Shown here piece after piece: positions 1 through 9,571 of a stretch of 64,000 nt of DNA (the first letter of the stretch is position 1; each line of letters begins with the position of its first letter). Position numbers and translations under genes: made by a program. Origin of the DNA: Ectobacillus sp042610425 (GTDB taxonomy: Bacteria > Bacillota > Bacilli > Bacillales > Bacillaceae_G). Where the stretch lies: contig NZ_JBGJZM010000003.1 in assembly GCF_042610425.1 (NCBI RefSeq), forward strand, positions 170,562 through 234,561, written 5' to 3'. The notes below the pieces were generated by a model. It had not been told where the DNA came from and made no database searches. It worked only from the letters and a program-made list of their open reading frames with translations.

Positions 1-2
1 TG

Positions 3-1055
3 TATATGAACCAACTTGAAACCATGATTGAAAAACGGACCAAGGAACTAACCATCGCCAATGAAAAAAATTTAAATGTAATTGAAAGTATTACAGATGG
101 ATTTATAGCTTTAAGTAAGGATTGGAGATTTACTTATTTAAATAAGAACCAATTTTTACCGACTCACAAAAAAGCAAAAGACGTTTTGGACAAAAATATA
201 TGGGAAACATTTCCTGAACTAGTGGATACAGTCTTATATAAGCAATACCATAAAGTTATGTTAGAACGGATACCAGTACATTTTGAATACCACTCTGATT
301 ATAATGATCATTGGTATGAAATTGTTTCGTACCCAGACGAAGAAGGAATATGTTGTCTTGTTAAGGATATAACGGAAACGAAGAAATATGAGAAAGAATT
401 GAAACGGTTATCAGGGCTTGAGTTAATTGGACAAATGGCTGCAGGAATCAGTCATGAAATACGAAATCCGATGACAACAGTACGGGGATTTTTGCAGTTA
501 TTAAACGAAGAGGATGAATTTGAGAAGTACAAACATTACCTACATGTAATGATTGAAGAACTTGACCGTGCTAATTCTATCATTACCGAATTCCTTTCCA
601 TGAGTAATACAAGGACAACAGATTTACAGAAATTAGATTTAAATGCAATCATACATGATATGGCCCCATTAATTAAGGTTGATGCGTTTAACCAAAATAA
701 AAATATAGAAATAGATACGAATGACATCCCGGAGTTACTTTTGAATCGGAATGAGATACGCCAATTATTAATCAACTTATACCGTAACGGTTTAGAAGCA
801 ATGTGTGAAGGAAAAGTTTTAACGATTAGAACGTACAAGGAAGATGATTGTGTGACTCTTGTGGTGCAAGATCAAGGAGAAGGAATTAAGCCTGAAGTAT
901 TAGAAAAATTAGGTACTCCGTTCTTCACTACAAAGGAAAAAGGGACGGGGTTAGGTTTAGGCGTAAGTTATGCTATAGCTGCCCGTCATAATGCGAAAAT
1001 TGAAATTCAAACTGGACAAGCTGGCACTGCTTTTTTTGTTAAATTTAAACTGTAA
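3..1055 (+). CDS. PAS sensor histidine kinase, C-terminal part (cut by window edge)
   Basis: Signal-transducing histidine kinase. Counting from the ATG at 6, a short coiled coil (about residues 3-20, reading like the linker after a HAMP or membrane module) leads into a PAS domain (about 22-125). Next is HisKA with phospho-acceptor His150 in ISHEIRNP, then the HATPase domain with an N-box-like LYRNGLEAM, G1 DQGEGI and G2 GTGLGLG. The frame stays open to the window edge and the protein starts in a linker, so an N-terminal sensor probably lies to the left. No response regulator follows. The architecture resembles the sporulation/KinA-like kinases of Bacillus, but the signal cannot be read. It converges on the allantoinase gene. 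Confidence 0.85.
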   Translation, partial: YMNQLETMIEKRTKELTIANEKNLNVIESITDGFIALSKDWRFTYLNKNQFLPTHKKAKDVLDKNIWETFPELVDTVLYKQYHKVMLERIPVHFEYHSDYNDHWYEIVSYPDEEGICCLVKDITETKKYEKELKRLSGLELIGQMAAGISHEIRNPMTTVRGFLQLLNEEDEFEKYKHYLHVMIEELDRANSIITEFLSMSNTRTTDLQKLDLNAIIHDMAPLIKVDAFNQNKNIEIDTNDIPELLLNRNEIRQLLINLYRNGLEAMCEGKVLTIRTYKEDDCVTLVVQDQGEGIKPEVLEKLGTPFFTTKEKGTGLGLGVSYAIAARHNAKIEIQTGQAGTAFFVKFKL

Positions 1056-1086
1056 TCATGTGTCGTAGACTATCTAAATAAGAAAT

Positions 1087-1140
1087 AAGCCCGAATCATG
1101 TACAAATCGTAGAGAGATATACATGATTTGGGCTTTTGTT
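1087..1140. terminator. Bidirectional intrinsic terminator
   Basis: A near-perfect stem of about 15 bp (AGCCCGAATCATGTA against TACATGATTTGGGCT) is followed by TTTTGTTT. It lies between the convergent kinase and allantoinase genes and touches the allantoinase stop codon. Confidence 0.8.
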
Positions 1141-2489
1141 TATGATGTTTTTATCCATTTTCCTGATTTCTTCATAATCTTTCCGTGATCTACAACCAAT
1201 GTACCTTGGTTAAATGTCCCCATAATTTCACACGGGAAGGTATGTCCCATATAAAGACTATGTTTATGCTTAGCCTGAAAGTTTTCCTTTGTTACATGGA
1301 AAGGTTTCAACGAGACGATGGCAAGGTCCGCATCCATGCCAGTGCGAATTTCTCCTTTTCGAGAGGATAGACCGAAACGTTTGGCAGGTGCGGCGGCTGT
1401 CAAGTTTGCGATACTTGAAAAGGAAATATTATAGGATAGGGCAAGTTCAATCATTGCCATGAGAGAAAATTGTCCGCCACTGATTCCTCCCCATGCATGA
1501 AAGATATCGTGGGTTGCCGGATCTTTTAATTCATAGGGGCACGGGGAATGGTCGGAGGAAATCATATCAAATTTTCCTTCTAATAGATGCTCAATTAATC
1601 GGCGTTGCTCTGCTTCATCTCGTAAAGGCGGGGCGCATTTTGCAATTGCTCCTTTCTCTATAAGGTGCTCATGGTTAAATAGCAGATAGTGCGGGCAGGT
1701 TTCCACGGTCACATCAAGCCCGCGTTGCTTAGCAGCTTCTATTTTTTCGATTGCAGCATTACTGCTAATATGGACAAAGTGGAGGGGGCAGCCTGTAATT
1801 TCTGCATAGGTAAGAGCACGCTCTACTGCTTCTGCTTCTGCAATGACGGGTCTTGATTCTGCATAATCATCGCTACTAAGCAGACCATTTTTTTCTTTTT
1901 CATGTTTGAGCCATTCAGTTATAGCGGCACTCTCGGCATGCAAGGCTAAAATCTTTTTTAGAGAAGCAATTCTTTTCATCCCGCTAAGCAATGTATAATC
2001 ATCGACAGCCTCAAATTCTTTATTGCCTGTTGGGGAGAGGAAGGCCTTGAAGCCAATTACACCTGCTTGTGCAAGCGGGGCTAAGTCTTCTTCATTCCCT
2101 GGCACAAGTCCGCCCCATAGTCCAAAATCTACTACTGATTTTTGTAATCCGATTTCTGCTTTTTCATGGAGCGCTTTTTCTGTAACAGTAGAAGGGATTC
2201 CGTTTAATGGCATATCAAAGTAAGTCGTACATCCGCCCGCTGCCATCATAGCAGAACCTGTTTCAAATCCTTCCCAATGCTCGCGTCCAGGTTCGCTGAA
2301 ATGAACATGGACATCGATCATGCCAGGAAATACATACTGATCATCTGCTAGCCATTCGTAGTCTGCTAAGCCGTACAAATGATCGCTAATATTGACAATC
2401 ACTCCATCTTTAATGCCGATATCTGCTTTTCTTACTTCATTTGGAAAGACAACCTGACCATTTTTAATAAGTACATCATATACAGACAT
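1140..2489 (-). CDS. allB: Allantoinase
   Basis: Hydrolyses allantoin to allantoate in the cytoplasm. It is a 449-residue cyclic amidohydrolase (dihydroorotase/allantoinase family). The binuclear metal site is complete: His61 and His63 (DVHVH), Lys148 as the carbamylated lysine (GVIGFKAF), His184 (LALHAE), His240 (FVHISS) and Asp313 (SSDHSP). Length is normal for bacterial allantoinase; the B. subtilis counterpart is PucH. It is the last gene of the minus-strand set Rieske oxygenase, allantoate amidohydrolase, transaminase, allantoinase, with a 27-bp gap to the transaminase. The start has a purine-rich ribosome site (AGAAAGAAGGAGCG) just upstream. Confidence 0.93.
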   Translation of the reverse strand: MSVYDVLIKNGQVVFPNEVRKADIGIKDGVIVNISDHLYGLADYEWLADDQYVFPGMIDVHVHFSEPGREHWEGFETGSAMMAAGGCTTYFDMPLNGIPSTVTEKALHEKAEIGLQKSVVDFGLWGGLVPGNEEDLAPLAQAGVIGFKAFLSPTGNKEFEAVDDYTLLSGMKRIASLKKILALHAESAAITEWLKHEKEKNGLLSSDDYAESRPVIAEAEAVERALTYAEITGCPLHFVHISSNAAIEKIEAAKQRGLDVTVETCPHYLLFNHEHLIEKGAIAKCAPPLRDEAEQRRLIEHLLEGKFDMISSDHSPCPYELKDPATHDIFHAWGGISGGQFSLMAMIELALSYNISFSSIANLTAAAPAKRFGLSSRKGEIRTGMDADLAIVSLKPFHVTKENFQAKHKHSLYMGHTFPCEIMGTFNQGTLVVDHGKIMKKSGKWIKTS

Positions 2490-2516
2490 ATGGAACGCTC
2501 CTTCTTTCTTTTAAGC

Positions 2517-3767
2517 TTACAAAACAACGGTTTTGTGCGATTCTACGTTGTATACATCTAGTGCAGCTTGCAGCGCTTCGCCTACGTTGATTTTTACATT
2601 ATGGCGAAGCAATACGGCTTCAAGAGCTCCGAGCAGGAAGAGAATATTCTCTTTGCGGCAGCTGAATCCCATCGTACCAATTCTCCATATTTTTCCTTGC
2701 AAGGGACCAAATGAGCTGGCTATTTCAATGCCGAATTCATGCAGAAGCATGTTTCTTACAGATTCTCCGTCTACCCCTGTAGGAATGGTAACACTCGTTA
2801 CGGTAGGAAGCTTATGCAATCTGTTTCCGAACAAATGTAAGCCCATTGCTTCTATACCAGCAATTAGTGCGGTTTCATGGAGTTTATGCCGAGCAAAACG
2901 AGTATCTAATCCTTCCTCAAGGACAAGACGCAATCCTTCTCTGAGTGCATAGAGCATGGAGGTTGCTTCGGTATGATGGTTCAATCTTCTTGGACCCCAG
3001 TAATCCTGTAGCATACTTAAATCGAAATAATTGCTTATAATCGGTGGATGATTTGATAAGTGCTGGCGCTCCTCATCGGTTGCAATCCCACGTTCCACTT
3101 TTTTTCTTGCTAAAATGATTTTTTCAATTCGTTCATTATAAGTAATAGGTGCCATGCCAGAAGGGACAGACAAACATTTCTGCGTGCCTCCAATCAAGCC
3201 ATCAATCATCCATTCATCTACTTTTACCTCAGTACCGCCAATGGAAGCGACGGCATCAACCACGAGCAAAATATCCAGCTCTCTGCATGCCGCGCCAATT
3301 TCTTGTAGGGGTTGCATGCAGCCGGTAGATGTTTCTCCGTGTACGATTGCTGTAATTTTAGGAGATATCTTTTTCATTTCATCAATTACGACTTGCGGAT
3401 CAAATATTTCTCCCCATGGACATTCGATAGTGTGGACTTCGGCACCGTATCGTTCGCAAATTTCTACGAGTAAATGACCAAATCTACCGAAAATCGGAAC
3501 GAAAACACGGTCACCAGGTTCGATGATGCTGCAAAGAATGGCTTCATTCCCAGATCGTGACGTTCCATCTACCGGAAACGCCCATTGATTTTTCGTTTGA
3601 AACACTTGGCGGAGCATGTCCATTACTTCATTCATAATGGTTGTAAAAGCTGGATCAAATTGTCCTAATATAGGTGTACTCATTGCCCGCAATACGCGAG
3701 GATCTACCTCTACAGGACCAGGGGTCATAATTGTGCGCATTGGTGTATAAAGTTCAGAATACGTCAT
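2517..3767 (-). CDS. pucG: (S)-ureidoglycine--glyoxylate transaminase
   Basis: PLP-dependent class V aminotransferase of 416 residues that moves the amino group of ureidoglycine to glyoxylate, giving oxalurate and glycine. The PLP lysine is Lys197 in GGTQKCLSVPSGM, with the cofactor aspartate Asp171 in LLVVDAVASIGG. PGPVEVDP near the N-terminus is typical of the alanine-glyoxylate transaminase group. Sequence alone could fit a serine- or alanine-glyoxylate transaminase. Its place between allantoinase and allantoate amidohydrolase makes the ureidoglycine enzyme by far the best reading. AGGAGG lies shortly before the start. Confidence 0.92.
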   Translation of the reverse strand: MTYSELYTPMRTIMTPGPVEVDPRVLRAMSTPILGQFDPAFTTIMNEVMDMLRQVFQTKNQWAFPVDGTSRSGNEAILCSIIEPGDRVFVPIFGRFGHLLVEICERYGAEVHTIECPWGEIFDPQVVIDEMKKISPKITAIVHGETSTGCMQPLQEIGAACRELDILLVVDAVASIGGTEVKVDEWMIDGLIGGTQKCLSVPSGMAPITYNERIEKIILARKKVERGIATDEERQHLSNHPPIISNYFDLSMLQDYWGPRRLNHHTEATSMLYALREGLRLVLEEGLDTRFARHKLHETALIAGIEAMGLHLFGNRLHKLPTVTSVTIPTGVDGESVRNMLLHEFGIEIASSFGPLQGKIWRIGTMGFSCRKENILFLLGALEAVLLRHNVKINVGEALQAALDVYNVESHKTVVL

Positions 3768-3781
3768 GGTAGCATCCTCCT

Positions 3782-5029
3782 CTAGTAAGCTAGTTTATAT
3801 AGCATTTCGGTTAGTACTTCTATTCCCGTTTGCAAATCAGCCACGCTTGTAAATTCTTTCGGGGAATGACTGATACCATCTTTACTTGGAATGAATAAGA
3901 GGGAGGTAGGACAAAACGTACCGAGAATTTGAGCGTCATGTCCCGCCCCGCTTATCATGTATTGAAACGGAATGTTCTTTTCACTTGTAATTGTTTTGGA
4001 TAGAGCGGTCAAACTTGTGTTCATTTCAACAGGTTTTACATCAACGATTTTCGTAATAACAACGTCCATTTCTTCCTCGAATGCTATTCTTTGAAAATAC
4101 GTTTCTATTTCATCATAGAATTGCCCTAGAACTTTTTCTTGATGATGCCGGATATCTAGGCTAAATTCTACTTCTCTGGCAATTACATTCGGCACATTTG
4201 GGGTTACTGTTATTTTTCCTACGGTTGCAACGAGATGCGGGTCCATTTCTTTTGCTTTCTTCGTAACATACGAAATGAAATCAGCTGCCATGCAAACAGC
4301 ATCTTTTCGAAACGGCATCGGGGTCGTTCCTGCATGGTTGCTTTCGCCGCGAACAGTGATGGTAAAACGCCGTAGGCCGACAATATGAGTGACAAGACCT
4401 AATGTATGCTGGTTCCTTTCTAGAATCTGTCCTTGCTCAATATGAATTTCAATAAAATGATCAATATCCCGTCTGACAGGTGAGATGTATTGATCGGGAT
4501 CAAATCCCGCATCCTTCATCGCATCTAAAAAGGATATTTGATCAGAATCCTTTAGGGAAGCGACATGATTTAAATTGTATTTTCCTGTTATGCTTCCCGA
4601 TCCCCAAAACGCGAGAGGAAAACGGCTGCCTTCTTCTTCGCAAAACGAAACGACTTCTATTGTTTTTTGAGGAGCGCCGTATTGCTCAAATAAGTTCCGA
4701 ACGGCCAGAAAGCTAGCTATAACACCGTAAGCACCGTCATACTTACCACCATCAACAACGGTATCAATATGGGAACCTGTTAGAATTGTTTTGGCAAGTT
4801 TATCCTTGCCTTCTAATCTTCCGAAAAGATTGCCAACACTATCGAAATACGTTTGAAATCCGCATGCTTCCATCTCTTGTTTGAGAGCATGTTGTGCTTT
4901 CATCCAAGTAGGGGAGTATAACAAACGAGTTACTCCGTCCGTTTCCGTTTTTCCAAAAGAGGAAAGCCACTCTATCATGGATGCAATGCTTCGCTTTTCT
5001 ATCATTGATTCATCTGTTTGAATTGCCAT
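3782..5029 (-). CDS. pucF: Allantoate amidohydrolase
   Basis: Cleaves allantoate to ureidoglycine, ammonia and carbon dioxide. It is a 415-residue member of the M20 amidase/carbamoylase family with the two-metal site visible: GSHIDTV, GGKYDGAYG, CEEEGSRF, IEIHIEQG and a C-terminal SHSPKEF. The start at 5029 (MAIQTDES) is chosen because AAGGAAGG lies about 8 bases upstream. A longer frame beginning at 5095 adds 22 residues but has no ribosome site. It is 14 bp from pucG and lies in the pucG-allB operon. A paralogue of the same family sits at 20929-22149 with a hydantoinase; context suggests they act on different carbamoyl substrates. Confidence 0.9.
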   Translation of the reverse strand: MAIQTDESMIEKRSIASMIEWLSSFGKTETDGVTRLLYSPTWMKAQHALKQEMEACGFQTYFDSVGNLFGRLEGKDKLAKTILTGSHIDTVVDGGKYDGAYGVIASFLAVRNLFEQYGAPQKTIEVVSFCEEEGSRFPLAFWGSGSITGKYNLNHVASLKDSDQISFLDAMKDAGFDPDQYISPVRRDIDHFIEIHIEQGQILERNQHTLGLVTHIVGLRRFTITVRGESNHAGTTPMPFRKDAVCMAADFISYVTKKAKEMDPHLVATVGKITVTPNVPNVIAREVEFSLDIRHHQEKVLGQFYDEIETYFQRIAFEEEMDVVITKIVDVKPVEMNTSLTALSKTITSEKNIPFQYMISGAGHDAQILGTFCPTSLLFIPSKDGISHSPKEFTSVADLQTGIEVLTEMLYKLAY

Positions 5030-5096
5030 ATTCAATCCTTCCTTTCCGCTAGTTCGTTTCTGAGTAGAATGAAATAATACGTTTACTTTTGCCATG

Positions 5097-6149
5097 TTAA
5101 CTCGTATAGGTTGTGCCTAATCCGAGTTGTTTTAATAGCTGCCTGTAGGCAACAGATGTTTTATCCGCTGCTATATGAACCTCTGCTTGTAGGTCAAGTG
5201 GTAATTCCTCTGGCTTTTGCGCTTCTACCATTTCACGGTCCTCATTAAAAATACGTAAATTAAATTCGTACGTAAATTCAATTGGCGCATCTTTATCAAA
5301 ATTACGAGCCATCGGGGAAAACAGCCGCGTTTTCCGAGCAGAAATTGGACATGGCACATTTAAAATGTGCAGCTGACCATTGTTCGGAAAGTGAACAGTA
5401 AGACTTGCAGCAAGAGGGGGATAGATATCAAATACACGAAGCCATTTAAAATCAGGTGGTGCGAGATGCTCTGCACCTTTTGGATAATTGCTTACGGTAC
5501 TTACATACTCTGCATGTAAGCCGTAATCTGTTTTTTCAACCTGATAGCTTGGAACAAAGGGATTATCCCTGCTGCCAAATGATTTATGATGAACCCAAGC
5601 AAAATGAGAAACATCTAAAAATCCTTCTATTTGCCGCCCAGCTGAGCCATCTATATCAATCGTAGGGGGAAGAATGTTCAGGTAGTTCTCGTCATCCCAT
5701 GCATAGAGCGGTGGTATGGTTTCCTCCTCACCTGTTAAGGAAGTCCAAAGGAGCCCATATCGCAATGCTACTGGATAGATGGTAAGACATAATCGAGGTG
5801 AAATGTTAGCATCTGGATGGGCGGGAATGGATGTACAATTTCCGGTTGGTCCATAGCTAAACCCATGATAGGGACAGACGATATTGTCTCCTTCGACCCA
5901 GCCCATACTGAGTGGGGTCCCCCTGTGCAGGCAAAGATCCCGCGCCACTATTATTTTTTCATTTGCTTTGTAAACAACAAGGTCCACATCAAGCAGTTTA
6001 ACTGCCAACGGTTTTTCCGAAATCTCATCAATCCGTGAAATGGGGTACCAATAGTTAGCTAGCACGGTCCAATCTTCTTTACTGAATGTGCAGTCTCGTG
6101 GAAAGGAAGTCTCTCTTTTTTTCTTTACAGGAAAACTGGTCTCAGTCAT
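5097..6149 (-). CDS. Rieske non-heme iron oxygenase, alpha subunit-like
   Basis: Ring-hydroxylating-type oxygenase of about 350 residues. The Rieske [2Fe-2S] site is CLH followed after a normal gap by CPYHG. The catalytic domain has the mononuclear iron motif in GFLDVSHFAWVHH. It is first in the minus-strand purine operon, so a purine-ring substrate is likely. Klebsiella HpxD, a Rieske protein in hypoxanthine oxidation, is a known precedent for this family in purine catabolism. No ferredoxin reductase partner is adjacent. The start at 6149 (MTETSFP) follows GAGG at a spacing of about 6; the open frame extends to 6200. The substrate is inference. Confidence 0.8.
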   Translation of the reverse strand: MTETSFPVKKKRETSFPRDCTFSKEDWTVLANYWYPISRIDEISEKPLAVKLLDVDLVVYKANEKIIVARDLCLHRGTPLSMGWVEGDNIVCPYHGFSYGPTGNCTSIPAHPDANISPRLCLTIYPVALRYGLLWTSLTGEEETIPPLYAWDDENYLNILPPTIDIDGSAGRQIEGFLDVSHFAWVHHKSFGSRDNPFVPSYQVEKTDYGLHAEYVSTVSNYPKGAEHLAPPDFKWLRVFDIYPPLAASLTVHFPNNGQLHILNVPCPISARKTRLFSPMARNFDKDAPIEFTYEFNLRIFNEDREMVEAQKPEELPLDLQAEVHIAADKTSVAYRQLLKQLGLGTTYTS

Positions 6150-6224
6150 ACGGATCCTCATCCTTTCTTTTTCCCTATTCGTTTCTATAAATCGTATCAA
6201 TAATTAGAATGAAAACTACTCTTT

Positions 6225-6243
6225 TTGTTAGAAAATCTAACAA
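6225..6243. promoter_or_regulatory. Candidate operator in the pucR divergent region
   Basis: A perfect inverted repeat, TTGTTAGA-AAA-TCTAACAA, lies between the divergent Rieske-oxygenase operon and pucR. The same 8-mer recurs at 6357-6364 just upstream of the pucR start and, inverted, at 8166-8173 upstream of the permease. This fits a site for PucR or another local regulator. It does not look like the PucR box known from B. subtilis. Confidence 0.5.
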
Positions 6244-6385
6244 TGATATTCATTTTTGTAAGAATGTACAATTTGTATTTGGAGATTTGTATGATTAGTG
6301 GAAAGGATTCGTTCTAATATTCTTAATTTTTAATTATGTTAAAATAGTGGTAGCTATTGTTAGAATGATTTGTAGGGGTGTTTTC

Positions 6386-7990
6386 ATGAGAATATATGAA
6401 CTTGTAACGATTCCGTTTTTAAAAGGAATGAATATAATTGCAGGAGAATCTGGGAAAAATCGAGAGGTTTTTCATGTAAATATGATGGATGCACCTGATA
6501 TTATTCAGTATCTAAAGCCGAATGAATTACTTGTAACAACGGCATATCATTTTAAAGATAAACCAGAGCTTCTTACGAGTTTGGTACAATCGATGGCAAA
6601 GCAAGAATGTGCTGGGCTTGGCATTAAAACAAAACGGTTTTTACAGGAGATACCTGAAGAAGTGATTGGTTTAGCAAATCAATTAGACTTCCCCATTATT
6701 GAACTCCCTCCCCAGCTATCTCTTGGACAGATTGTTAATCAAACGTTAAGTATCATTCTTGATAAACGGGCCGATGAATTAACAAATGTGATGGAAATAC
6801 ATAAGCATTTCTCTAACCTCGTGATGAGTGGGGAAGGTATGCAGAAGTTGATAGAAAGCTTGTCTGAAACAATTTCCTGTCCCATCTCACTATTTAATCA
6901 ATTTTTAAAGCCTATCTATTATTCACAATCATTTATAGAGTTTTTATCTGTAGTTAAAAAACATCAATCTCTCGGATTTAGCTTTTCAATGCCCAACACG
7001 ACCTTCTTTTCTTTTTCTATTTTATCCAGTAAGTCCGCATATTCGGTGTTTCCCATTTACATTAGTGAAAAAAAGATTGGATTTCTAGCAATTCAGGGAG
7101 AAATTCAAAGCCGTGATTACATGACTACCTTAACGATTGAGCAGGCTACAAATGTTCTTTCATTTGCACTTTTAAAAGAAGATGCGTTAAAACAATATAC
7201 GAGAAGAATACGAAACGATTTTTTCATCAATTTTACGAATGGTGCCTATTCTACATCGGAAGAAATTATAAATAGAGCGAAAGAATTTTCCTTAGAAAAT
7301 GAAAATACATACATTTGTGTAGCGGGTATGCTTGATGAAAATGAAATTATAATGAGCTATACCAAGCATAAAATGAAAATGGATTTAATCTATGAATTTC
7401 TAGAAGAAGAACTCTCTGATTCTTTCATCCCCGTTTTCACAAAAGGGGAAATGTGTATCTTACTATACAAAATAAAGGAATCTGTAGCAGATGCGAACGC
7501 TTATATTTCTTCGTCTCTTCGGTATTTACAAATGAAGGTAGCTAGTTACTTTGGTTATACGATTTCATTTGGGGTTAGTAATATGTGCACGAATTTCTTG
7601 AATGTAAATGGTGCTTTAAAAGAAGCTACGGATGCACTTCAAGAAGGAAGACTTTCTAAAAAAACTACAGTGATTCAATTTTACCGAACGAAGGATATTA
7701 TGGAGCTGCTTCGAACAATTCCTCAAGATGATCTAAAAAACTTTTGTTCATACGTATTGCAAAATTTTACAGACACGATTGAATCACAAACACTTCTACA
7801 AACACTGTCCGTATATTTAGAAACAAATTTTCAAATTTCAGAGACCGCTAAAAAATTATTTGTTCATCGAAATACAGTTATATATCGATTAGAAAAATGT
7901 GAAGAACTACTTGGGAGAAGTTTAAAAGATGGGGAAACCACGTTGCAAATACGAGTTGCTTTGCGTATTAAAACATTATTAGACATATAA
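6386..7990 (+). CDS. pucR: Purine catabolism regulator PucR
   Basis: Transcription regulator of purine catabolism, 534 residues (B. subtilis PucR is about 530). The N-terminal PucR domain (about residues 1-120) is followed by a GGDEF-like middle region. The C-terminal PucR helix-turn-helix reads QISETAKKLFVHRNTVIYRL. The start at 6386 (MRIYELVTIPF) is set by TAGGGGTG about 7 bases upstream; the open frame begins at 6347 without such a site. It lies between the two arms of the urate/allantoin cluster and probably controls both. A hairpin terminator follows at once, so it is transcribed separately from the permease. Confidence 0.92.
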   Translation: MRIYELVTIPFLKGMNIIAGESGKNREVFHVNMMDAPDIIQYLKPNELLVTTAYHFKDKPELLTSLVQSMAKQECAGLGIKTKRFLQEIPEEVIGLANQLDFPIIELPPQLSLGQIVNQTLSIILDKRADELTNVMEIHKHFSNLVMSGEGMQKLIESLSETISCPISLFNQFLKPIYYSQSFIEFLSVVKKHQSLGFSFSMPNTTFFSFSILSSKSAYSVFPIYISEKKIGFLAIQGEIQSRDYMTTLTIEQATNVLSFALLKEDALKQYTRRIRNDFFINFTNGAYSTSEEIINRAKEFSLENENTYICVAGMLDENEIIMSYTKHKMKMDLIYEFLEEELSDSFIPVFTKGEMCILLYKIKESVADANAYISSSLRYLQMKVASYFGYTISFGVSNMCTNFLNVNGALKEATDALQEGRLSKKTTVIQFYRTKDIMELLRTIPQDDLKNFCSYVLQNFTDTIESQTLLQTLSVYLETNFQISETAKKLFVHRNTVIYRLEKCEELLGRSLKDGETTLQIRVALRIKTLLDI

Positions 7991-7999
7991 ATAATCTGC

Positions 8000-8040
8000 A
8001 AAAAGCTTGGCGATCATGTAATGATTGCCAAGCTTTTTTT
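8000..8040 (+). terminator. Intrinsic terminator of pucR
   Basis: Stem GCTTGGCGATCAT / ATGATTGCCAAGC with a 3-base loop and a run of seven T. Confidence 0.9.
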
Positions 8041-8116
8041 GTAAATAGACCTTTCGCTTTATGCAAATTGCATAGTAAGCACCGCTGGAATTGGATGAAA
8101 TTCTAATGACAATCAT

Positions 8117-8173
8117 TTGAATATGGATTATTATGTTAATAATAATTACATTATTTGTAATGTTTTCTAACAA
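8117..8173 (+). promoter_or_regulatory. Putative promoter and TCTAACAA half-site upstream of the urate permease
   Basis: TTGAAT at 8117-8122 and TAATAA at 8140-8145 are 17 bp apart. TCTAACAA at 8166-8173 is one arm of the 6225-6243 palindrome, placed downstream of the presumed transcription start, where a bound protein could repress. Confidence 0.35.
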
Positions 8174-8229
8174 ACAGGATGGCTGATGTGATATTTTGTA
8201 TCAAAATAATATTGGGAGGGAGCTTTTCT

Positions 8230-9546
8230 ATGACAACAGAGCACAATGGTCAATCGAAGGTGTTTTCTTTGGGGTTACAGCACGTTCTCGCGATGTATGC
8301 AGGTGCCATTTTAGTTCCATTAATCGTAGGTAAGGCATTGAAGTTTACTCCTGAACAGTTAGCTTACCTGATTGCTATTGATTTATTAACATGTGGAATT
8401 GCTACGCTACTCCAAGCGTGGAAAAATCGCTTTTTTGGAATTGGACTCCCTGTAGTTTTAGGAACTTCATTTGTAGCTGTTACTCCTATGATTTCAATTG
8501 GAACAACCTATGGAATTGCTGCTATATATGGATCTATTATTGCAGCAGGGTTATTCATTGTCGTATTCGCAGGATTATACGGAAAGCTTGTAGCTTTATT
8601 TCCACCTGTTGTAACCGGCTCTGTAGTAGTCATAATTGGATTATCGTTAGTACCTACAGGTATTAGAAATATGGGCGGAGGTGTAAATAGTCCTGATTTT
8701 GGATCGATACAAAATATCATTCTTTCGTTTGGTGTTTTACTTATCATTTTAATCCTAAATCGGTATTTGAAAGGATTTATGCAATCCATATCTGTATTAA
8801 TTGGAATTATATTAGGAACAGTTGCAGCTTCTTTTATGGGGAAAATGAATTTTGCAGCTGTAGCAGGAGCCTCTTGGTTCCATATGCCCACTCCGTTTTA
8901 TTTTGGTACACCAACCTTTGAAATTGTTCCAGTGTTAACAATGGTTCTAGTAGGAACCGTTATTCTTGTGGAATCAACAGGTGCATTTTTAGCACTTGAA
9001 AAAATATGTAATGTAGATTTAACGGAAAAGGATATTACGCGGGGATACCGCGCTGAGGGTTTGTCGTTTATATTAGGAGGAATATTTAACGCTTTTCCGT
9101 ATAGCACATTCGCGCAAAATGTCGGTCTCGTGCAATTGACTGGAGTGAAAAAACGAAACGTTGTTGTATATGCTGGTTGTATTTTAATTGCTCTTGGATT
9201 GGTTCCAAAGATAGCTGCTCTTGCTACCCTTATTCCATCAGCAGTTTTAGGCGGTGCAACAGTTGTCATGTTTGGAATGGTTGTTTCCTCCGGAATAAAA
9301 ATATTGACTGAAGTTGATTTTTCAAATAATAACAATCTTCTTGTAATTGCATGCTCTGTCTCATTAGGTTTGGGTGCGACAGTGGTTCCAGATTTATTCA
9401 AAGGACTGCCTGAGGCTATTCGAATTATTGTAGGAGATGGAATTATTACCGGAAGCATTACAGCTATCTTGTTAAACCTATTCCTTTCAAAACGAAGCAC
9501 GAAAAAAGATGAAGTTATTTCAGATGATAAAAAACTGATGGCGTAA
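8230..9546 (+). CDS. pucJ: Uric acid permease (NCS2/UraA family)
   Basis: Membrane transporter of 438 residues from the nucleobase:cation symporter-2 (xanthine/uracil) family, with about 12-14 hydrophobic segments. Family motifs include SLGLQHVLAMYAGAILVPL near the start and the substrate-binding region around PYSTFAQNVGLVQLTGVK. It is the first gene of the plus-strand arm and is followed by urate oxidase genes, so urate is the likely cargo. B. subtilis has two such genes, pucJ and pucK; only one is in this window and the symbol is by context. The start at 8230 follows GGGAGGGAG; the frame extends to 8179. Confidence 0.88.
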   Translation: MTTEHNGQSKVFSLGLQHVLAMYAGAILVPLIVGKALKFTPEQLAYLIAIDLLTCGIATLLQAWKNRFFGIGLPVVLGTSFVAVTPMISIGTTYGIAAIYGSIIAAGLFIVVFAGLYGKLVALFPPVVTGSVVVIIGLSLVPTGIRNMGGGVNSPDFGSIQNIILSFGVLLIILILNRYLKGFMQSISVLIGIILGTVAASFMGKMNFAAVAGASWFHMPTPFYFGTPTFEIVPVLTMVLVGTVILVESTGAFLALEKICNVDLTEKDITRGYRAEGLSFILGGIFNAFPYSTFAQNVGLVQLTGVKKRNVVVYAGCILIALGLVPKIAALATLIPSAVLGGATVVMFGMVVSSGIKILTEVDFSNNNNLLVIACSVSLGLGATVVPDLFKGLPEAIRIIVGDGIITGSITAILLNLFLSKRSTKKDEVISDDKKLMA

Positions 9547-9571
9547 AGCTCATGTAGAGGTGATCTAAACC

